Shown piece by piece: positions 17,127 to 25,877 of a stretch of DNA of 42,021 nt. The first letter of the stretch is position 1. Every line of letters begins with the position of its first letter. The notes under the pieces were generated by a model. The model was given only the letters and a program-made list of their open reading frames with translations, did not search any database and was not told the origin of the DNA. Origin of the DNA: Rubrobacteraceae bacterium (GTDB lineage Bacteria > Actinomycetota > Rubrobacteria > Rubrobacterales > Rubrobacteraceae); assembly GCA_030448125.1 (NCBI GenBank), contig JAUJNO010000001.1:1-42021 (forward strand), in the 5' to 3' direction. A program made the translations under genes and the position numbers.

Positions 17127-18528
17127 TACCGTACCTCCAGGGGAACGCCGAGCTCCGATGGCGAGGCGAAGCGGCCCATTACGGCCGTGGCGGCGGCGAC
17201 TACAGGCGAGACCAGGTGTGTGCGCCCGCCCTTACCCTGCCGGCCCTCGAAGTTGCGGTTGGAGTCGAGGCGCAGCGTTCGCCCGGTTGGAGGATGTCCG
17301 GGTTCATCCCGAGACACATCGAGCAGCCCGCGTTCCGCCAGTCGAAGCCGGCCTCCGTAAAGACCTCGTCGAGCCCCTCCTCCTCGGCCTGTTTCTTCAC
17401 GCGCATGGAGCCGGGTACGACGAGCGCCCGGATACCCTCCCTGACCTTGTGGCCCTCCAGCACGGCGGCGGCGGCGCGCAAGTCCTCGATGCGGGCGTTG
17501 GTGCAGGAGCCCAGGAAGACGGTGTCCACCTCGATCTCGCGGATTGGGGTGCCCGGCGTGAGTGCCATGTACTTGAGCGCCCGCTCGTGCCCCTCGTTCC
17601 GCGGCTCGGGCACCACGTCGTCGAGCCCGACGGTCTGGGCCGGGGTCGTTCCCCAGGAGACGTACGGCGTCAGGTCCTCGGCCCGGATGACGACCTCCTT
17701 GTCGAACTCGGCACCCTCGTCGGTCCTCAAGGAGCGCCACTCCTCGACGGCCCGGTCCCAATCCTCGCCCTTCGGAGCGTAGGGCTTGTCCTTGAGGTAC
17801 TCGAAGGTCGTCTCGTCGGGGGCGACGAGGCCGGCCCTCGCGCCGCCCTCTATGGACATGTTGCAGACCGTCATCCGGCCCTCCATCGAGAGGGAGCGTA
17901 CCGCCTCGCCGCGGTACTCGATCACGTGCCCGACCCCGCCGCCGGTCCCGATGCGGTTGAGTATGCCGAGCATGAGGTCCTTGGCGCTGACGTCCGGCGG
18001 AAGCTCTCCCTCGACCGTGACGGCCATCGTCTTGGGGCGCCGCTGCGGGAGCGTCTGGGTCGCGAGGACGTGCTCGACCTCGCTCGTCCCGATGCCGAAC
18101 GCGAGAGCGCCGAAAGCGCCGTGGGTGGCGGTATGGGAATCGCCGCAGACGATGACGAGGCCCGGCTGGGTGAGACCCATCTCGGGGCCGATTATGTGGA
18201 CGATGCCCTGGCCGATGGAGCCCCACTCGTTGAGCTCTATGCCGAACTCCTCGCAGTTGTCGCGCAGCGCCTCCATCTGCTTGGCGGAGACCTCGTCCTT
18301 TATGGGAAGCCCGATGCCGGTCGTCGGGACGTTGTGGTCCATCGTGGCCAGCGTGAGGTCCGGGCGCCGCACCTCGCGGCCCGCCAGCCTCAAGCCCTCG
18401 AAGGCCTGCGGGGAGGTTACCTCGTGGACAAGGTGGAGGTCGACGTAAAGGAGATCCGGCTCCCCCTCTACCCTCCGCACCACGTGCTTCTCCCAAACCT
18501 TCTCTACCAACGTCTTGGGTCCGCTCAT
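17126..18528 (-). CDS. leuC: 3-isopropylmalate dehydratase large subunit, frameshifted near C-terminus
   Basis: Aconitase-family 4Fe-4S enzyme interconverting 2- and 3-isopropylmalate. The frame from ATG 18528 (AAAGGAAC upstream) is excellent through [32 protein letters not shown] (first cluster Cys) and [20 protein letters not shown] (other two Cys). After GERCAS it turns to nonsense and stops at 17200; the expected tail [20 protein letters not shown] runs in another frame to 17126. One base added near 17262 restores a normal 467 residues. The lost tail includes the conserved substrate-side [10 protein letters not shown] loop, so an unrepaired protein should be inactive and the organism would need leucine unless the indel is a sequencing error. 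Confidence 0.9.
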
Positions 18529-18561
18529 CTCGTAGTTCCTTTCCGTAGGTGTCAGCTCTAC

Positions 18562-19233
18562 CTAAACGCCTTTGTAACCGCCATAGACCGCGAAGCTATA
18601 GTTTTTGTACGGGCAGTCTACCTGTCGGAAGCCGGCCTCTTCCAGCCACGCCTCTTGCTCGTCCAGAGTCGACGCCTTGTCCTCCCGCATGCGCGCGAGA
18701 GCGGCGGAGAGGTCTTCTTCACTTACTCCCCTCTCGCGCGCCTGGCGGAGCCACGCCTCGCGGTAACGAGCCTCGATCTCCACCGTGGGCCCGAGGACTT
18801 GATCCGCGTTGACGAAAGTCCCGCCGTCGCAAAGCACGCCGTAGACTTTATGAAAGAGTTGCCTCTTCTCGTTCCCGTCGAGGTGGATGGAGAGCGCGGA
18901 CACAACGACCTCGTACTCTCCCGGAAACGGCTCCCGCGCGTAGTCCATGACGCGCAGCTCGAAGCGTTCGGACTCGTCCGCGAAGCGCCACCGCGCCACC
19001 TCGAGCATCTCCGGCGAGACGTCCGCCAGCGTGATCCGGGCACGAGGAAAGGCCCGCGCAACCAGTGCGCTCAACACCCCCGTGCCGGCGCCGAGATCCA
19101 GGACCCGAATGGCGGCTTCCCGCTCGTAAGGTATCGACTCGACGACCGTCCCATAGAAGTCGTCGAAAGGAGGCACGAGCTGCCGCCGGGCCCGATCGTA
19201 GCCTGCGGCAGCACCGTCGAACAGAGCCCTCAA
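18562..19233 (-). CDS. Class I SAM-dependent methyltransferase
   Basis: A 223-residue methyltransferase. The SAM loop [20 protein letters not shown] (motif I), [15 protein letters not shown] (acidic ribose-binding end of strand 2) and [17 protein letters not shown] (motif near strand 4) are clear. The substrate is not evident; [19 protein letters not shown] at the N-terminus resembles small-molecule methyltransferases. TTG 19233 overlaps the TGA of the upstream gene (TTGA), so the two are coupled; the frame runs further upstream only as a shadow of that gene. Confidence 0.85.
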   Translation of the reverse strand: MRALFDGAAAGYDRARRQLVPPFDDFYGTVVESIPYEREAAIRVLDLGAGTGVLSALVARAFPRARITLADVSPEMLEVARWRFADESERFELRVMDYAREPFPGEYEVVVSALSIHLDGNEKRQLFHKVYGVLCDGGTFVNADQVLGPTVEIEARYREAWLRQARERGVSEEDLSAALARMREDKASTLDEQEAWLEEAGFRQVDCPYKNYSFAVYGGYKGV

Positions 19234-20024
19234 GTCTCCCGTCCCCGGGTCGCCAGGATGTTCAGGCGAACGTAGTCCATGGTGGGCGGGTCCTCCACGG
19301 CCGCGACCTTCGTGGCCACCGCGTCCGCGAAGGGTTGGTGGTCCGCCTCCGGCAGCCTCTCGAGGTGCCGGCCCAGAACCACCGTCTTCAGGTAACGCGC
19401 CAGCTCCTCCACCGAGCCAAACCGCGTGGGCTCTTCGTGCGTCCAGGTCTCGACCTCTTCGAACCCGGCTGCCTCCAGACGTTCCCACGTGGTTTCAGGG
19501 TCGGCATACTCCTTGGTGTCCTCCCAGCCCTCGAAGCGACTCCGGAAGCGCTCCTCGCCCATGACCTCCTCCGTCGCCCTCGTCACCCGGGAGATGTTGC
19601 CCTTGCCCCCGCACTGGGCTACCAACCTGCCCCCCGGCTTCAAGGCCCCCGCGAGGCGTCCGAACAACCTCTGATGGGCCTTGATCCAGTGGAAGGTGGC
19701 GGTAGAGAGGATCAAGTCGACCGGCTCCTGAACCTCCAGCCGCAAGAGATCTACCTGTTCGACCCGTACCCGCACGTCTCCGGCGAATCGCCTACGCGCC
19801 GCCTCGACCATCGCCCCGGATGCGTCCACGGCCAACACCATCCCGTCGGGCAAGTGCCGCAACAGAAGCTCCGTTACCCTGCCGGTTCCGCACCCCACGT
19901 CTATGGCGGACTCGCTCCCCCCGAGCGGCCGGTCCTCTAACACACGCCCCAGGAGATCAAAGCCCCACCCCGTCATCGGCGCCGACAGCACCTCGTACTC
20001 GGCGGCGTTCCACTCGTGCGTCAA
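19230..20024 (-). CDS. SAM-dependent methyltransferase, trans-aconitate methyltransferase-like
   Basis: A 264-residue methyltransferase. After THEWNAAEYEVLSAPMTGWG come motif I (SAIDVGCGTGRVTELLLRHL), the strand-2 acid (MVLAVDASGAMVEAA) and the region VDLILSTATFHWIKAHQRLF with GGRLVAQCGGKGNI. ATFHWI is shared with Tam-like enzymes, which methylate trans-aconitate or related acids. TTG 20024 with AAGGAAG upstream is chosen. It is divergent from iclR, whose promoter lies in the 47-base gap, and leads a two-gene methyltransferase operon upstream of leuCD. Confidence 0.82.
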   Translation of the reverse strand: MTHEWNAAEYEVLSAPMTGWGFDLLGRVLEDRPLGGSESAIDVGCGTGRVTELLLRHLPDGMVLAVDASGAMVEAARRRFAGDVRVRVEQVDLLRLEVQEPVDLILSTATFHWIKAHQRLFGRLAGALKPGGRLVAQCGGKGNISRVTRATEEVMGEERFRSRFEGWEDTKEYADPETTWERLEAAGFEEVETWTHEEPTRFGSVEELARYLKTVVLGRHLERLPEADHQPFADAVATKVAAVEDPPTMDYVRLNILATRGRET

Positions 20025-20033
20025 GCTCTTCCT

Positions 20034-20062
20034 TTGCTTCGTCTCACATGTTGAGATAGACT
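20034..20062 (+). promoter_or_regulatory. iclR promoter TTGCTT-N17-TAGACT, leaderless
   Basis: TTGCTT (20034-20039) and TAGACT (20057-20062) are 17 bases apart, and nine bases later is ATG 20072 with no ribosome site, so the mRNA is probably leaderless. The imperfect palindromes TCTCACATGTTGAGA and ACTGTTCACCATATGGACAG overlap the promoter and start codon and could be the operator for IclR itself. Confidence 0.6.
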
Positions 20063-20071
20063 GTTCACCAT

Positions 20072-20860
20072 ATGGACAGTTTAGGAGATGTTTCGGCGAA
20101 AAGCAAGAGTGGCACGGTGAGCGGGGTTGGGGTCTTGGACAAGGCGGTCCTGATCCTGGCGTTCCTCTCGACAGACGGCCCGGCGAGCCTCGCGGGGGTA
20201 GTCGAGGGGACGGGGTTATCGCGGCCCACGGTCCACCGGCTCTTGTCGGCGCTGGAGGTACATCATCTGGTAGCGCGCGCCGGGGGGCGTTACTTGCTCG
20301 GGCCGCGGCTCCTGGGATGGGGGCACAGGGCGGCGGGTACGAACCTGGTCGATGCGGCCCGGCCTGTTCTGGCGGCTTTGCGGGACGAGACCGGGGAGAG
20401 CACGCAGCTCTACGTGCGGGAGGGGGACGACCGGGTCTGTGTGGAGTCGGTGGAGCGGGCAACGGGGTTGCGGGACACGGTGCCCGTTGGGGCGGTTCTG
20501 CAGCTCGCGCGCGGGTCGGCGGGGAAGGTCTTGCTCGCGTGGGCGGAGGACCGCGGGCGGTACGCCGACCTTGTGGCGAAGCCTGTCCTAGAGGAGATAC
20601 GTCGCCGGGGATGGGCGGAGAGCGTCGCCGAGCGGGAAGAGGGGGTGGCCAGCGTGAGCGCGCCGGTCTTCGACGCGTCGGGGAGCGTGGTGAGCGCGGC
20701 GGTCAGCGCGAGCGGACCGATCGCCCGCCTCGGCGACCATCCGGGCGAGCGACTGTCCGAGAGGGTGGTCGCCGCCGCGCGGGAGATAGAGAGGGCGCTT
20801 GGAGGACGAGAGGAACCTCCGCGGTCGATCACGAACAAGGAAGGGAGAGAAGATGTCTGA
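20072..20860 (+). CDS. IclR-family transcriptional regulator
   Basis: A 262-residue regulator. The N-terminal winged helix is at residues about 20-80: VLDKAVLILAFLSTDGPASL and then TGLSRPTVHRLLSALEVHHL. The C-terminal effector domain is recognised by STQLYVREGDDRVCVESVER and LARGSAGKVLLAWAED (with SAGK, where the family has SAxGKA). IclR proteins usually repress an adjacent catabolic gene and bind its small-molecule substrate. The stop overlaps the SDR start by eight bases, so the SDR is the likely target. The divergent methyltransferase pair may also be controlled from the shared gap. Confidence 0.93.
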   Translation: MDSLGDVSAKSKSGTVSGVGVLDKAVLILAFLSTDGPASLAGVVEGTGLSRPTVHRLLSALEVHHLVARAGGRYLLGPRLLGWGHRAAGTNLVDAARPVLAALRDETGESTQLYVREGDDRVCVESVERATGLRDTVPVGAVLQLARGSAGKVLLAWAEDRGRYADLVAKPVLEEIRRRGWAESVAEREEGVASVSAPVFDASGSVVSAAVSASGPIARLGDHPGERLSERVVAAAREIERALGGREEPPRSITNKEGREDV

Positions 20861-21605
20861 TTCGGGTTCGCGGTTCGCGGTCGTTACCGGGGCGTCGTCC
20901 GGCATAGGGGCGGCCACGGCACGGGCGCTCGCGGGGGCCGGGTTCGTCGTGGCCCTGGGCGCACGGCGCGAGGACAGGATAAAGGCTCTAGCCGAGGAGA
21001 TCGGCGGGCACGCCAGGTTCCTCGACGTGACAGACCGCGACTCGGTTGCGTCCTTTGCGGAGTGGACGGAGTCTTTGGGCGGCGCGTCGGTGTTGGTCAA
21101 CAATGCCGGGGGCGCCAGGGGCCTGGAGCCGGTCGCCGAGATGGACGAGGAGCACTGGCGCTGGATGTTCGAGACCAACGTGCTCGGCGTCGGGCTGGTG
21201 ACGAAGGCGCTGCTGCCGCAGCTTCGGGCCTCCGGCGGCGGCCACGTGGTCGTCGTCGGCTCGGCGGCGGGGGTCGAGGCGTACGAGGGGGGCTCGGGCT
21301 ACAACGCGGCCAAGTTCGGGACGCACGCCGTAACCCGGAGCCTGCGCCTGGAGCTTCTGGGAGAGGACGTGCGCGTGACGGAGGTCTTGCCGGGGGCGGT
21401 CCGGACCGAGTTCGGCCTGGTGAGGTTCGAGGGCGACGAGGAGAAAGCCGAGGCGCCGTACAAGGGGATCACACCGCTCACCGCCGAGGACGTCGCCGAG
21501 TGCGTCCGGTGGACCGTCACCCTGCCCCCGCACGTCAACGTAGACCGCATAGACGTCAGGCCGGTCCGGCAAGGGGGCGCCGCCATGTTCGCGAGGGATT
21601 CTTAG
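20853..21605 (+). CDS. Short-chain dehydrogenase/reductase
   Basis: A classical SDR of 250 residues. The cofactor motif TGASSGIGAATARALA, the structural NNAG in VLVNNAGGARG, catalytic Ser in HVVVVGSAAGVEAYEGGSG and YNAAK carrying Tyr and Lys are present. ALGARREDRIKAL (Arg-Arg after strand 2) favours NADP(H). It resembles YdfG-like serine/3-hydroxy-acid dehydrogenases in length and in the PGAVRTEFGLVRF loop; the substrate is unproven. ATG 20853 has GGAAGGGAGAGAAG upstream and lies inside the end of iclR, so translation is coupled. Confidence 0.92.
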   Translation: MSDSGSRFAVVTGASSGIGAATARALAGAGFVVALGARREDRIKALAEEIGGHARFLDVTDRDSVASFAEWTESLGGASVLVNNAGGARGLEPVAEMDEEHWRWMFETNVLGVGLVTKALLPQLRASGGGHVVVVGSAAGVEAYEGGSGYNAAKFGTHAVTRSLRLELLGEDVRVTEVLPGAVRTEFGLVRFEGDEEKAEAPYKGITPLTAEDVAECVRWTVTLPPHVNVDRIDVRPVRQGGAAMFARDS

Positions 21606-21786
21606 TTGTTAGTTTTTAGTTGTAAGTTCTTAGTTTTCAGCTAAGAGTAGGACGGCGATTCCGCCACCCACGTTCGTAGCGCCAAACGGCACAGAAGCTC
21701 TGGGCGAGTCTGCTGGTATCCCTTGCGTGAATCAGGAGGAGCGTGGGCAAAAAGCTGAATGCTGAGAGCTGAAAGCTGACGGCTAT
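21606..21786. repeat. Intergenic inverted-repeat element 2
   Basis: It fills the gap between the convergent SDR and PhoD genes. The left end TTAGTTGTTAGTTTTTAGTT matches the element at 16365; the right end GCTGAGAGCTGAAAGCTGAC matches that at 13078, with a shared GCAAAAAGCTGA. It thus links the two versions of the repeat into one family. No coding content. Confidence 0.7.
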
Positions 21787-23439
21787 TCATGCGAGGTTTT
21801 GCTCGTATAACTTTTGCAGGGTTGGCTCTCCGGAGGCGTTCAGGACGGCCTTTTCGAAGGTCAGCGTAGCCCGCCGGCCCTCTAGCTTCAGGGTCGCGAC
21901 CTGGTTCTCGAACCAGAGCTGGTCGTGGGTCAGGCGCCAGTTCAGCCCTTCTTCACCCATGCCTACCAGCCGGGCCAGGAAGCGTCCGGCGAGCTCGCCC
22001 GGCTTTGTCCAGCCGGCGCTCTGGAGGCGAGACTTCTTTCCGGGGAGAGAGTTGCGCAAGGGGGAGCAGACCGCCTGGTAGACCGGGCTCTCTACGTTCC
22101 CGTCGCGGAACTTCGCCCCGGCCAGGTAGCCGTGATGTACGTCGCCGGAGAGGAAGATTATGGAGGCCGGGGGTCGGCCTCTCTCGCCGGCTCCGACGCC
22201 GCGGATCAGGTCGCTCAGTGCGGTGAACGACTCGTGGAACGAGCCCCAGTGATCCAGGTCTTGGGAGCGACGGATCCCTTCTCCCCGAGCCGCCATCCGC
22301 TCGCCCCACGCGCCCGAGCAGACGGCCTCGTTCCAGGTCTGCAGGTGGTGCATGCCGGGCCCGAGCAGGACCGGGAGCGAGGTGCCGAGCAGGAGGTGGT
22401 CGAAGTCCCCGGTCGCGTGCTCCTCTATCCAGTTCCACTCTTCGGCGTCCACCATCGAGCGATAGCCTCTCTCGAGCACCCGTCCGCCGCGCGAGTCCAT
22501 CATCAGCAGCCGGGTGCCTCCGAAGTCCCGGTGGAAGCTCCAGCGTGTTCCCGCTGCCTCCCGGTGCGTCTCGTAGGCGAATCGGCGGAGGAGGGGACCT
22601 GCGTCTTCGGTCCCCTTGACCTTCCCGAAGAGGTCGTCTCTTTCGAGCTCCGCGGGCGAGAGGTTGCCGAGGTGTTGGTAGATCCAGTAGGAGGCGTAGG
22701 CGCCGATGATCTGCTCGTTCCACCACGGCTTCTCGCGCATCTCCTCCACCCAGGTCTCGGAGACGTTCCAGTCGTCGTCGACCTCGTGGTCGTCGAAGAT
22801 CATGGCCGAGGGCACGGTGGAGAGGAGCCAGCGGATGGCCGGGTCTATCCACGAGTCCCGGTAGAGCCGGGCGTACTCCTCGAAGCTCGCCACCACTTCC
22901 CCGGGCGGCTCGCCGGTGTCGCGGCGCGAACGGATGAACTCGAGCGTGTCGAAGGGAGGCTTGTGTGCGTAGATCTGGTCGCCCAGGAGCACCAGCGCGT
23001 GCGGCAAGTCCTCCGCGGGCCGCCCCCGCAACCGCATAGCTAAAGCGTACATGGCATCAACCCCGAGGCCCCGCTCGTCCTCTTCGCTGCTCAAAGTGTA
23101 GGGTGGCTCGTGCGGGGCGGAGATCCGGCACGAGCCGAAGACGAGCTTCAAGGGCGCCTTCCGGTCGAAGGTGCGGATCACGCTCGGCGGGAACCCCAAG
23201 CCGTCCTCCGGCCACCTCTTCTCGCCGTCCAGGAGAACCTCGTACTCGTACGTCGCGCCGGGCTCCAGCTCCGGGACGTGTACCAGGGCGTAGTGGTGGC
23301 CTTCGACGCGGAAGGTGCGCGAGCGGTGGCTCTCGCCGGCCAGAACCTCCACCTCGCAGGCTACGTCCGTCTCGACCCAGACGGTGGCGTCCGTCTCGCC
23401 GGCGTAGCGCAACAGCGGTCCGAGAACGAGTTCAGGCAT
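21787..23439 (-). CDS. PhoD-like metallophosphatase (alkaline phosphatase D family)
   Basis: A 550-residue phosphoesterase. The N-terminal beta domain (1-90; LVLGPLLRYAGETDATVWVE) is the fibronectin-like module of PhoD proteins. The catalytic domain follows with KLVFGSCRISAP, HALVLLGDQIYAHKPP, SAMIFDDHEVDDDWN and IIFLSGDVHHGYLAG, which carry the metal-binding Asp, Asn and His residues. Typical PhoD has a Tat signal; none is seen here, so this one is probably cytoplasmic. The natural substrate is unknown. The start is taken at ATG 23439, with a -10-like TAGAAT twelve bases upstream. Confidence 0.9.
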   Translation of the reverse strand: MPELVLGPLLRYAGETDATVWVETDVACEVEVLAGESHRSRTFRVEGHHYALVHVPELEPGATYEYEVLLDGEKRWPEDGLGFPPSVIRTFDRKAPLKLVFGSCRISAPHEPPYTLSSEEDERGLGVDAMYALAMRLRGRPAEDLPHALVLLGDQIYAHKPPFDTLEFIRSRRDTGEPPGEVVASFEEYARLYRDSWIDPAIRWLLSTVPSAMIFDDHEVDDDWNVSETWVEEMREKPWWNEQIIGAYASYWIYQHLGNLSPAELERDDLFGKVKGTEDAGPLLRRFAYETHREAAGTRWSFHRDFGGTRLLMMDSRGGRVLERGYRSMVDAEEWNWIEEHATGDFDHLLLGTSLPVLLGPGMHHLQTWNEAVCSGAWGERMAARGEGIRRSQDLDHWGSFHESFTALSDLIRGVGAGERGRPPASIIFLSGDVHHGYLAGAKFRDGNVESPVYQAVCSPLRNSLPGKKSRLQSAGWTKPGELAGRFLARLVGMGEEGLNWRLTHDQLWFENQVATLKLEGRRATLTFEKAVLNASGEPTLQKLYEQNLA

Positions 23440-23499
23440 TCCACGGCGCTCATTCTACCCGCCGACCAACGCCGGGCCTTGCCGCGGCGCCGCTGGCTC

Positions 23500-24180
23500 G
23501 TCGCGAACTCGGGTCTTGTAGAGGAGGCGAGGATGGAGATGGTTACCACCGTGGCTATAAAGGGCAGGAGACCCAGATCCTCTTCGAAGATCGATATGAA
23601 CTTCGCGCCGACGAAGACGAGGTATCGGGATGCCGACGTTCCGTGCGAAGCGGTCGAACCGAGGAGAGCAGGGGCGCTCCCGATAGGCGTTGCCGACCAG
23701 ACCACGAAGGTGCTCGACGTGATGGCGAAGATCGCCGGTATGGAGTCGACGGCGAAGATGACGGCCGTCGTCCCGATCATGACGATGACCGGGTGGCGAA
23801 TCTTCGAGCGTCTAAAAAACTTGTCGGGAAAGCCGGCGTGCTGGTGCTCACGCGCCGTACGACGCGCAGGGGTGCGCTGATGGACCTCCGTATCGCGGTG
23901 GAGCGCCATTATCTGGCCAAGAAAACGCCGAAGACGTAGATCATCCAACTAGCGTTCCGGGCTCCTCCTCGACGAGGACGCGGACCCCGCGCGGATCTCG
24001 CTTCCCAGGCGCGCGACGAGTTGCTGATAACCAGGTACGGCAAAGTAGGAAGATCAGCGCGAAGACGAACACGTTGTCCACCGAAGAAGCGCTGGACACG
24101 TAACCCGCGATCTCGCCGCCGTCCTCATCGTCCGCCACGGCGAACACCACCGCGCCGAAGAGGAGGGCGAGGACGGCCAG
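23500..24180 (-). pseudogene. TerC-family membrane protein, truncated and decayed
   Basis: Pieces of a TerC-type integral membrane protein read in order across changing frames: LAVLALLFGAVVFAVADD, SSASSVDNVFVFALIF (the SVDNLFVF hallmark), SYFAVPGYQQLVARLG, QIMALHRDTEVHQRTP and TTAVIFAVDSIPAIFAITSS (FAVDSIPA hallmark), then FIATVVTISILAS. About 50 N-terminal residues are missing, cut at 24180 where trpS homology begins on the other strand, and one or more central helices are gone. TerC proteins act in metal export and metallation of secreted proteins; this copy cannot work. Confidence 0.75.
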
Positions 24181-25154
24181 ATTTCAGCGGAATACAGCCA
24201 AGCGGCACGTCCCACCTCGGGACGTATTTGGGGGCGCTCAAGAACTGGGTCGCGGTCCAGGAGGAGTACGAGAGCTACTTCTGTATAGTGGACTTGCACG
24301 CTATCACCGTGCCCCAGGATCCGAAGGTCTTGCGATCCAACGTGCGGGAGATGGCGGCGATCTTTATTGCTATCGGCCTGGACCCCGAGAAAGCAGTGAT
24401 TTTCCGGCAGAGCCGGGTCTCGGGGCATACCGAACTCGCCTGGCTCCTGAACTGCATAGCGAAGGTCGGCGAGCTCTCGCGCATGACGCAGTTCAAGGAC
24501 AAGTCGCACAGAGGAGGCGCCGAGAGCGCGAGCGTCGGGCTCTACGACTACCCCGTGCTCCAGGCCGCCGACATCCTCCTGTACAGCGCGCACCTGGTGC
24601 CGGTCGGGGAGGATCAGCGCCAGCATCTGGAGCTCACGCGGACGCTGGCGCGGCGCTTCAACGGCCTCTACGGCGATACGTTCGTCGTACCGGAGCCCAT
24701 GATCCTGGAGACCGGGGCGAGGGTAATGGCGCTCGACGAGCCGATGTCCAAGATGAGCAAGAGCGCGCCCACGCCGGCGGGCTACGTAGCACTCCTCGAC
24801 GAGCCGGACGTTATCCGGCGCAAGATCCGTCGCGCAAAAACGGACTCCGGTACCGAGATCGTAGCATCCCCGGAGAAGCCCGCCGTAACGAACCTACTCG
24901 GCATCTACGCCGGGCTCACGGGCCGCGCCATCCCCGAGATCGAAGAGCAGTACCGGGGCAGAGGCTACGGAGACTTCAAAAAGGACCTCGCCGAGGTCGT
25001 CGTGGAGAGCCTCTCCCCCATCCGGGAGCGGACCCTGGAGCTGCTGGACAACCCACGCGAGCTCGACGGCGTCCTCGAAGCCGGGGCCGAGAGGGCGAGC
25101 GAGGCGGCCCGCTCCACCCTGCACGACGCCTGGGCCAGGCTGGGCCTGGACTAA
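24180..25154 (+). CDS. trpS: Tryptophanyl-tRNA synthetase lacking its native start
   Basis: Class I aminoacyl-tRNA synthetase charging tRNA-Trp. From 24183 it reads FSGIQPSGTSHLGTYLGALK (HIGH-type signature), then GLYDYPVLQAADILLYSAHL and PMSKMSKSAPTPAG (KMSKS loop), to a normal C-terminus at 25154. TrpS normally begins about five residues before FSGIQPSG; here that point abuts the broken terC on the opposite strand and no start codon is near. The frame is open back to TTG 24021, but that would add 53 basic residues read from antisense terC. So the gene lost its start in a rearrangement or assembly error, or this is a decayed second copy. Confidence 0.85.
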   Translation, partial: DFSGIQPSGTSHLGTYLGALKNWVAVQEEYESYFCIVDLHAITVPQDPKVLRSNVREMAAIFIAIGLDPEKAVIFRQSRVSGHTELAWLLNCIAKVGELSRMTQFKDKSHRGGAESASVGLYDYPVLQAADILLYSAHLVPVGEDQRQHLELTRTLARRFNGLYGDTFVVPEPMILETGARVMALDEPMSKMSKSAPTPAGYVALLDEPDVIRRKIRRAKTDSGTEIVASPEKPAVTNLLGIYAGLTGRAIPEIEEQYRGRGYGDFKKDLAEVVVESLSPIRERTLELLDNPRELDGVLEAGAERASEAARSTLHDAWARLGLD

Positions 25155-25159
25155 TAGCA

Positions 25160-25368
25160 GTGGAGGAGACGAAGGCCAAGATCCTCAAGGTCCTGACGCC
25201 ATCCCCAACGGCGTCCTCTACTCCACGACCGACTGGCATCGTATTCTGGGCGAAGACAAGCGCGAGATCCGGCACGCACTCGACGAGCTCGAAGCCGAAG
25301 GGAAGATAGAGATCCAGAAGAGCGGCCGCTCGGACAAGCCGCTCTACAAGCTCAAGGAGGGTAGCACG
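25160..25368 (+). pseudogene. Winged-helix DNA-binding segment, frameshifted, in frame with the antitoxin
   Basis: GTG 25160 opens VEETKAKILKVL; one base is missing near 25192, after which the good frame reads AIPNGVLYSTTDWHRILGED, KREIRHALDELEAEGKIEIQ and KSGRSDKPLYKLKEGST. That pattern (helix-turn-helix followed by a wing ending in LYKL) is a small winged helix. It has no stop of its own and passes straight into the antitoxin at 25369. It is therefore either an N-terminal operator-binding domain of the antitoxin or a separate gene fused by decay. It begins a few bases after the trpS stop. Confidence 0.55.
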
Positions 25369-25593
25369 ATGAATATGCGTTACGTTATAGACGAGAACGG
25401 CAAGCGCGTGAGTGTGATCCTAGACATAAAGGAGTACGAGCGGATGGTGGAGGAGCTTGAGGAGTTCGAGGACATCCTCGCAACTCGGGCTTACGACAAA
25501 GCGAAGGCAGAGATCGAGCGCGGAGAGGACGAGGCTATTCCCCTCGAGAAAGCCATGCGGGAGATACGGGAGGGTAAGGTAAAGGGCGACTAG
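25369..25593 (+). CDS. Type II antitoxin, Phd/RelB-like
   Basis: A 74-residue acidic protein starting MNMRYVIDENGKRVSVILDI, then KEYERMVEELEEFEDILATR and an unstructured charged tail. The opening (a beta strand followed by YERMVEELEE) is typical of Phd/YefM-like and RelB-like antitoxins that neutralise RelE/ParE toxins through the C-terminal tail. AAGGAGG eight bases before ATG 25369 is a strong ribosome site, so a short form should be made even if the upstream winged helix is also translated. Its TAG overlaps the toxin GTG by one base. Confidence 0.8.
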   Translation: MNMRYVIDENGKRVSVILDIKEYERMVEELEEFEDILATRAYDKAKAEIERGEDEAIPLEKAMREIREGKVKGD

Positions 25594-25864
25594 TGAGCTA
25601 CTCTGTAACCGTTCAGCGGAGGGCACAGAAGCAGGAGTTCCCACGGATATTCACAGAAGCAGTCGCTACGGATATGTAACCGCTCCCTGCGAGCCCAGAG
25701 CAACCCACGACCGAGCCCCACGACCGCCCGGGTGTCGCAAGCTCCAGGGAGAAGGCGGTTGGAGAATCCGGATAGGCAACTACCGGGCGATCTACGAGAT
25801 AGACGACGAAGAGAGGGTGGTCACCGTCCTCCAGGTCGGACATCGGAGAGATATCTACCGCTGA
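25593..25864 (+). pseudogene. RelE/ParE-family toxin, frame disrupted
   Basis: GTG 25593 opens VSYSVTVQRRAQKQ, the usual first strand and helix of RelE-like mRNA interferases. After about 20 residues the frame fails, while the C-terminal half continues in other frames: PRPPGCRKLQGEGGWRIRIG and NYRAIYEIDDEERVVTVLQV, then GHRRDIYR to a stop at 25864. GCRKLQG, WRIRIGNYRAIYEI and GHRRDIY are diagnostic of the family, and the catalytic arginines and His are kept. With at least one frameshift in the middle it should be inactive as written. It is part of the antitoxin-toxin operon. Confidence 0.8.
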
Positions 25865-25877
25865 AAGCAGGCAAAGA

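Noticed and set aside
17158..19275. Very long plus-strand open frame of 705 codons
   Set aside because: It runs opposite leuC and a methyltransferase, whose motifs are unmistakable. High GC content leaves the antisense frame open.
21925..23043. Plus-strand frame of 372 codons
   Set aside because: Antisense to the PhoD-type phosphatase; no start context and no domain.
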